Of a DNA stretch of 9,536 bases, positions 6,358 to 9,536 are shown piece after piece (the stretch's first letter is position 1; the number at the start of each line of letters is the position of its first letter). The notes beneath the pieces were generated by a model. That model searched no databases. It worked only from the letters and a program-made list of their open reading frames with translations, and was not told where the DNA came from. Location of the stretch: the NCBI GenBank assembly GCA_030145015.1, contig JAQYWI010000199.1:1-9536 (forward strand), in the 5' to 3' direction. Position numbers and translations under genes: made by a program. This DNA comes from Desulfobacterales bacterium (GTDB lineage Bacteria > Desulfobacterota > Desulfobacteria > Desulfobacterales > JAHEIW01).

Positions 6358-6804
6358 ATGTCGCTAACAAAAACCCAGCTTATTAAAAACATCGCATCTG
6401 ATACTGGACTTATACAGAAAAAATCACGTGAAATTCTTACGGTAATGCTGGATATTTTTATCGCAGCATTAGCAAGAGGCGATATTATTTCGATCAGAGG
6501 ATTTGGCAAATTCTATTCAATTAACCAGAAAGAGAGAAAAATAAGGCATCCTTTAACAGGCCAAATAATGACAGTTGGACCGAGAAGAACAATCAAATTT
6601 AAATCTTTCAAATTTTTGCGCGAAGAAATTAATGATTATGAATTTGATTTTGATGAGTTTAGACGACAAAACATGATAATTCTTCAGCAGCTCTATGATC
6701 TAATTGAAAACTCAGGTGATTACGGAGAGGATGAAGAGGAAGATGCGGTACATCACGAAAGCGGTCCCATGGCGCGCCAGCGAAATTTCCAATTATTGAG
6801 CTAA
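6358..6804 (+). CDS. IHF/HU-family DNA-bending protein with acidic C-terminal extension
   Basis: Residues 1-92 of 148 are a complete IHF/HU fold: MSLTKTQLIKNIA at the start as in IHF-alpha, the ISIRGFGKFYS core, and the DNA-intercalating arm KIRHPLTGQIMTVGPRRTIK with Pro65 where the family has its conserved intercalating proline. Such proteins bend DNA in recombination, replication and transcription. The start at ATG 6358 is preferred because it reproduces the conserved family N-terminus; an in-frame TTG at 6340 would add six residues and has no better ribosome-binding site. Unlike ordinary family members of about 90-100 residues, it carries a tail of about 55 residues with YEFDFDEF and GDYGEDEEEDA, which is strongly acidic. 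The gene is AT-rich and lies 25 nt before the HTH-GspC gene, so the two are probably cotranscribed. Confidence 0.9.
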   Translation: MSLTKTQLIKNIASDTGLIQKKSREILTVMLDIFIAALARGDIISIRGFGKFYSINQKERKIRHPLTGQIMTVGPRRTIKFKSFKFLREEINDYEFDFDEFRRQNMIILQQLYDLIENSGDYGEDEEEDAVHHESGPMARQRNFQLLS

Positions 6805-6829
6805 CCCGATTGGCCGGCTTTTTAGTGGG

Positions 6830-9124
6830 ATGGCTTCAAAGCGTAAATCGAAAAAATCTATCTTGAAAATTCCGCCTAAAACTGCAGAGCGGATTGTCGC
6901 AATTTCACTTCAGCATCCCGAGTTGGGTGCCCGACGCCTGGTCCCTTTGCTGAAAAAGGAGCGGATATCTGTATCCGCAACAACCATCCAAAACATCCTG
7001 CGCCGCCAAGGCCTTCAGAGCCGTGAAAAGCGGCTATCGAAAATTAAAAAGCGGGCTCAGAAGCCAAAATCGTTGCCAAAGAAACCTTCCACCAAGATCC
7101 CGGATAAAGTTGAAGAGCGTATCGCTGAGGTGTCGTTGAAAAATCCGGAATTGGGTGCGAGGCGGCTTTTAGCTGAGCTCGAGAAGAAAAAGATCGTCGT
7201 TTCGGCATCCACAGTTTATACCATTCTGAAGCGCAATGGCCTTCAAACCCGTAAAATGCGGTTGGCGAAACTCGAGAAACGATCTAAAAAGACCCGCAAG
7301 CCCCAATCACAGCCTAAAAAAACTTCAGCCGAGATCACCGACGATGTTGCCAAACGTATCGTCGAAATATCGCTGCAGAATCCCGATTTTGGTGCCCGGC
7401 GCCTGCTGCCGTTGTTAAAAAAGGAAAGAATCGGGATACGCGCATCCACGGTTTATGCTGTATTGAAGCGTTATGGGCTGCAGTCCCGCGCTGCAAGAGG
7501 GGCGAAGCTGGAGCAACGGGACAAAGCCGCCCGGAAGCCAAAGCCGCCGCCCAAAAAGCCTTCCACCAAGATCACCGATGATGTTGCCGAACGCATTTGC
7601 GAGATATCTTTGAAAAACCCCGAGTTTGGTGCCAAACGCCTGATACCGCTGCTGCAAAAACAGGAAATCTTATTATCTTCATCGGCCCTCTATCGTATTT
7701 TGAAGCGTCGCGGGCTGCAAACCTGCACAATGCGGCTGGCGAAAATCCAGGAAACACTCGCAGAGCCGGTGCCCATTCCCAAAAAGTTTCCTGAAAAGAT
7801 CCCGCCCGAAGCCGTGGAACAGGTGATAGAGCTGTCTTCGCAGCACCCGGATTATGGCGCCCGGCGCCTTGTCCCCGAGTTGCAAAAAGAAGCGATCTTT
7901 GTCTCGGCTTCGGCCGTACACACAATATTAAAGCAACACGGCCTTGAAACGCTTAAAAAGAGGCTTTCGAAACTTAAAGAAGCCCAGGCTCTGGAAGTCC
8001 CGCTACCACCCATCGTCGAAATAGCGCCGGAAGCAAAAGCCCCGGAGCAGATTCTCGAGCATAGGGTTGTCGTCCCGATTCTGCCCGAGGATGAAATGGC
8101 TGTACCTGCAGACATGTCGGAGCCAGTGCCGGAACCCGCGGTGGTTGCTCCCGCTGAACCTGAACGACCGCCTCTAAGAAAAGCACCCGTAAAACCCATT
8201 AAAAAAAGGGGCAACTGGGTTTTCTACCCGCTTTATCTGCTGCTGTTTGCTCTGATCGGCTATTTGGGATTTCATGCATTTCAGGCGATCCAGACCGCCA
8301 GGGTTGAAACGGAAACCGTGACGGCCGCTGAGTCTGCTACAGTTGCTATCGCCGCAAGCGCTGAAAACGCCGCTTCTGTGCCGCCTCTTGACGGCTATCG
8401 ACAAATCTGGGAGCGCAACCTGTTTAACATCGCCAAACCAAAAGATCCCGAGCCGGAGAAACAATTTTCCCTCGATAAACTTGCTTTGGCGAAAAAGGAC
8501 CTGGGCCTAAAGCTGGTGGGAACGGTGGTGGCCGACGACCCCAAACTGAGTCGCGCCATCATTGACAATCGCAGCATTAAGAAACAGGAGGCCTACCGTG
8601 AAGGGGACACAGCCGGAAAGGCGAGGATAAAGAAAATTCTGCGCAACAACGTGGTCATTACGACCGCCAAAGGCGACGAGCTGCTGACCGTCGAAATCAA
8701 AGAGTCCGGCAAACGCGCAACATCTTTTTCATCGGCACAACAGCTCGGCAGCAGTTCATCTTCTAAGCACCAGACATCCGGGACACGGCGGCTAAGTGCC
8801 AGAACCAGCTCCATTAGCCTCAAGCGCGATGAGGTGGGGGCTGCCCTTGCCGATATCGACAAATTAAAGGAACAAGTGGGTTTAACGCCTTACATGCAAG
8901 GTGATGAACCGTACGGTTTCAGGCTCGGCAATATTCCGGCTGAAAGTTTTCTCAGAAAGATGGGGCTGCGCAGCAGGGATGTGATTGTGGGCATAGATGA
9001 CGAAACGATTACCAGCCCGGACGAGGCCTCGGACTTTTTCCAAAAGCTAGCAGGCGGGGGTGAAGTCACCATCAAACTTAAACGTCGCCGCCGCACCAGC
9101 CAAATAAAACTTAACATCGAATGA
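6830..9124 (+). CDS. Five-repeat helix-turn-helix array fused to GspC-type type II secretion protein with PDZ domain
   Basis: This 764-residue protein has a striking order of parts. Residues 13-398 are five tandem units of 76-79 residues, each with a core like ERIxEISLxNPExGARRLxPLLxK followed by xVSASTVxxILKRxGLQT. This is the trihelical HTH found at the N-terminus of IS3/IS481-type transposases. Lys/Pro-rich linkers separate the first units. Residues 399-460 are a proline-rich linker and 463-484 a membrane helix. Residues 520-623 match the GspC homology region (YRQIWERNLFNIAKPK; LGLKLVGTVVADDP; RAIIDN; EGD), and 685-764 form a PDZ domain (YGFRLGNIP, GLRSRDVIVGIDD). GspC is the inner-membrane protein that contacts the secretin in type II secretion. 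The topology would place the HTH array in the cytoplasm. ATG 6830 has almost no ribosome-binding site, but no better in-frame start exists upstream before a stop at 6797. The gene is visibly more GC-rich than the two before it. Confidence 0.88.
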   Translation: MASKRKSKKSILKIPPKTAERIVAISLQHPELGARRLVPLLKKERISVSATTIQNILRRQGLQSREKRLSKIKKRAQKPKSLPKKPSTKIPDKVEERIAEVSLKNPELGARRLLAELEKKKIVVSASTVYTILKRNGLQTRKMRLAKLEKRSKKTRKPQSQPKKTSAEITDDVAKRIVEISLQNPDFGARRLLPLLKKERIGIRASTVYAVLKRYGLQSRAARGAKLEQRDKAARKPKPPPKKPSTKITDDVAERICEISLKNPEFGAKRLIPLLQKQEILLSSSALYRILKRRGLQTCTMRLAKIQETLAEPVPIPKKFPEKIPPEAVEQVIELSSQHPDYGARRLVPELQKEAIFVSASAVHTILKQHGLETLKKRLSKLKEAQALEVPLPPIVEIAPEAKAPEQILEHRVVVPILPEDEMAVPADMSEPVPEPAVVAPAEPERPPLRKAPVKPIKKRGNWVFYPLYLLLFALIGYLGFHAFQAIQTARVETETVTAAESATVAIAASAENAASVPPLDGYRQIWERNLFNIAKPKDPEPEKQFSLDKLALAKKDLGLKLVGTVVADDPKLSRAIIDNRSIKKQEAYREGDTAGKARIKKILRNNVVITTAKGDELLTVEIKESGKRATSFSSAQQLGSSSSSKHQTSGTRRLSARTSSISLKRDEVGAALADIDKLKEQVGLTPYMQGDEPYGFRLGNIPAESFLRKMGLRSRDVIVGIDDETITSPDEASDFFQKLAGGGEVTIKLKRRRRTSQIKLNIE
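6866..8023 (+). repeat. Five tandem HTH-encoding units inside the GspC fusion gene
   Basis: Units lie at about 6866-7093, 7094-7330, 7331-7567, 7568-7795 and 7796-8023 (residues 13-88, 89-167, 168-246, 247-322, 323-398). The landmark GA[RK]R falls at residues 33, 109, 188, 267 and 343, giving periods of 76, 79, 79 and 76. Units 1-3 end in basic linkers (KPKSLPKKPST, KPQSQPKKTSA, KPKPPPKKPST), whereas units 4 and 5 end in neutral or acidic ones. Units 3 and 4 still share nearly identical DNA at their starts (ATCACCGAYGATGTTGCC), which suggests a relatively late duplication. Recognition-helix residues differ between units. Confidence 0.9.
8087..8098 (+). promoter_or_regulatory. Possible internal translation start for a GspC-only product
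   Basis: GAGG (8087-8090) lies 5 nt before an in-frame ATG (8096-8098, Met423) in the linker between the HTH array and the membrane helix. Use of this start would give a 342-residue protein with membrane helix, homology region and PDZ, close to the size of an ordinary GspC. The full-length start at 6830 has a poorer ribosome-binding site. A chance match in a proline/acidic linker is quite possible. Confidence 0.25.
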
Positions 9125-9160
9125 CACAGTTTTCGTCCGACCATTATATTTCTATCAAAG

Positions 9161-9314
9161 AGTGTATATTTGGTATACGTAACCCACACTTTAGCTGAAT
9201 TGTGGATAACGGCTATACATCTAACCTCTTGAAAAATTATATCTTTCGTCCGCCAATCCTAAATTTTTAGCCCACCTTCAAGGATTCGATGCAGGCACGA
9301 AACCTTCAATTTCA
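9161..9314 (+). repeat. Long direct repeat, copy 2 (right of the exeA/IHF/HTH-GspC block)
   Basis: It matches 3964-4117 without gaps, in the same orientation. The conserved elements are GTATA-n5-TATAC (9164-9178), CCACA-n12-TGTGG (9184-9205) and TGTGGATAA (9201-9209). The best-preserved part is 9161-9217; identity falls in the middle and returns around GCCAATC.TAAATTTTT (9252-9267) and GATTC....CAGGCACG (9283-9299). It begins 37 nt after the stop codon of the GspC fusion. Confidence 0.85.
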
Positions 9315-9454
9315 GATCATACAAAAAATTAAAGACTTGCTTATGCAATATATAGTCCTACGTTTCGTGGAGTTTAGCGATAAGTGTGGAGTTCGGTATT
9401 ACTTTATTTACACGTATCGGAGACAATTTTTCCTACGTTGTTTCTTGACAATAT

Positions 9455-9480
9455 ACCACAATGTGGTTAATTGATATAAT
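9455..9480 (+). promoter_or_regulatory. Operator-like palindrome with extended -10 promoter
   Basis: ACCACA-A-TGTGGT (9455-9467) is a perfect 13-bp inverted repeat. TGATATAAT (9472-9480) is an exact extended -10 element. TTGACA occurs at 9445-9450 but is 24 nt from the TATAAT, too far for a normal -35, so the extended -10 probably compensates. A repressor bound to the palindrome would block this promoter. The layout is common for autoregulated small regulators and antitoxins; the gene itself is outside the window. Confidence 0.45.
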
Positions 9481-9536
9481 ATTTAAATAGAGTTGCATTA
9501 ATTGCAATCCTTCATTTTGGATTAAAAACCGCAGGG

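Larger units (their letters stand above)
9125..9536. other. Gene-free right end with repeat copy 2 and an outgoing promoter
   Basis: No supported protein gene is seen in these 412 bases. They contain the second copy of the long repeat and, close to the edge, a palindrome with an extended -10 element that would serve a plus-strand gene beyond position 9536. There is no gspD here, although gspD commonly follows gspC. No intrinsic terminator is visible after the GspC-fusion stop codon. Confidence 0.6.

Noticed and set aside
6767..6778. Adjacent NcoI and AscI recognition sequences, as in cloning vectors
   Set aside because: They sit within the continuous IHF-like reading frame and nothing else nearby looks engineered; coincidence is sufficient.
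9289..9474. 61-codon ORF starting inside repeat copy 2
   Set aside because: AT-driven hydrophobic/aromatic translation, no ribosome-binding site, and it overlaps the palindrome before the outgoing promoter.
1..9536. CRISPR array, tRNA or rRNA genes
   Set aside because: No short regularly spaced repeats and no tRNA or rRNA landmark sequences were seen on either strand.

Overview
The window looks like a chromosomal segment of an anaerobic, probably sulfate-reducing or fermentative bacterium of the Desulfobacterota type. That placement is inferred from a tungsten-type aldehyde oxidoreductase, its Tat-exported ferredoxin-like partner and GspA/GspC-type secretion proteins; no rRNA or other marker gene is present, so it is tentative.

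Left part, minus strand (1-3499). A two-gene unit reads right to left: a four-cluster [4Fe-4S] protein with a twin-arginine leader (2756-3499), then a 697-residue member of the tungsten aldehyde:ferredoxin oxidoreductase family (585-2678). Their 77-nt spacer holds two back-to-back hairpins and a palindrome. Downstream come a small ORF with a signal-peptide or lipoprotein-like start (314-448) and, at the left edge, a 5'-truncated piece of an IS3-type transposase (1-122).

Middle (3500-4596). About 1.1 kb of AT-rich sequence separates divergent genes. It contains one copy of a roughly 154-bp repeat (3964-4117) that recurs in the same orientation at 9161-9314, ungapped and about 80% identical. 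Each copy carries a perfect DnaA-box-like 9-mer inside an inverted repeat.

Right part, plus strand (4597-9124). Three genes lie between the two repeat copies. The first is an ExeA/GspA-type AAA+ ATPase with one membrane segment and a C-terminal SPOR domain. The second is an IHF/HU-family DNA-bending protein with an unusual acidic C-terminal tail. The third is a 764-residue protein with five tandem helix-turn-helix repeats of transposase type, then a proline-rich linker, a transmembrane helix, a GspC homology region and a PDZ domain. This last architecture is the standout of the window: it would place a multivalent DNA-binding array in the cytoplasm, physically joined to the inner-membrane/periplasmic GspC component of a type II secretion system. 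No gspD, gspE or other secretion gene follows in the window.

Taken together, the right half may be a direct-repeat-flanked accessory module that couples DNA (nucleoid tethering, transcriptional response, or DNA handling) to a GspA/GspC-type envelope apparatus. The domains can be read from the sequence; the shared function is inference. The last 412 bases hold the second repeat copy and, near the edge, an operator-like palindrome beside an extended -10 promoter that points to a gene beyond the window.
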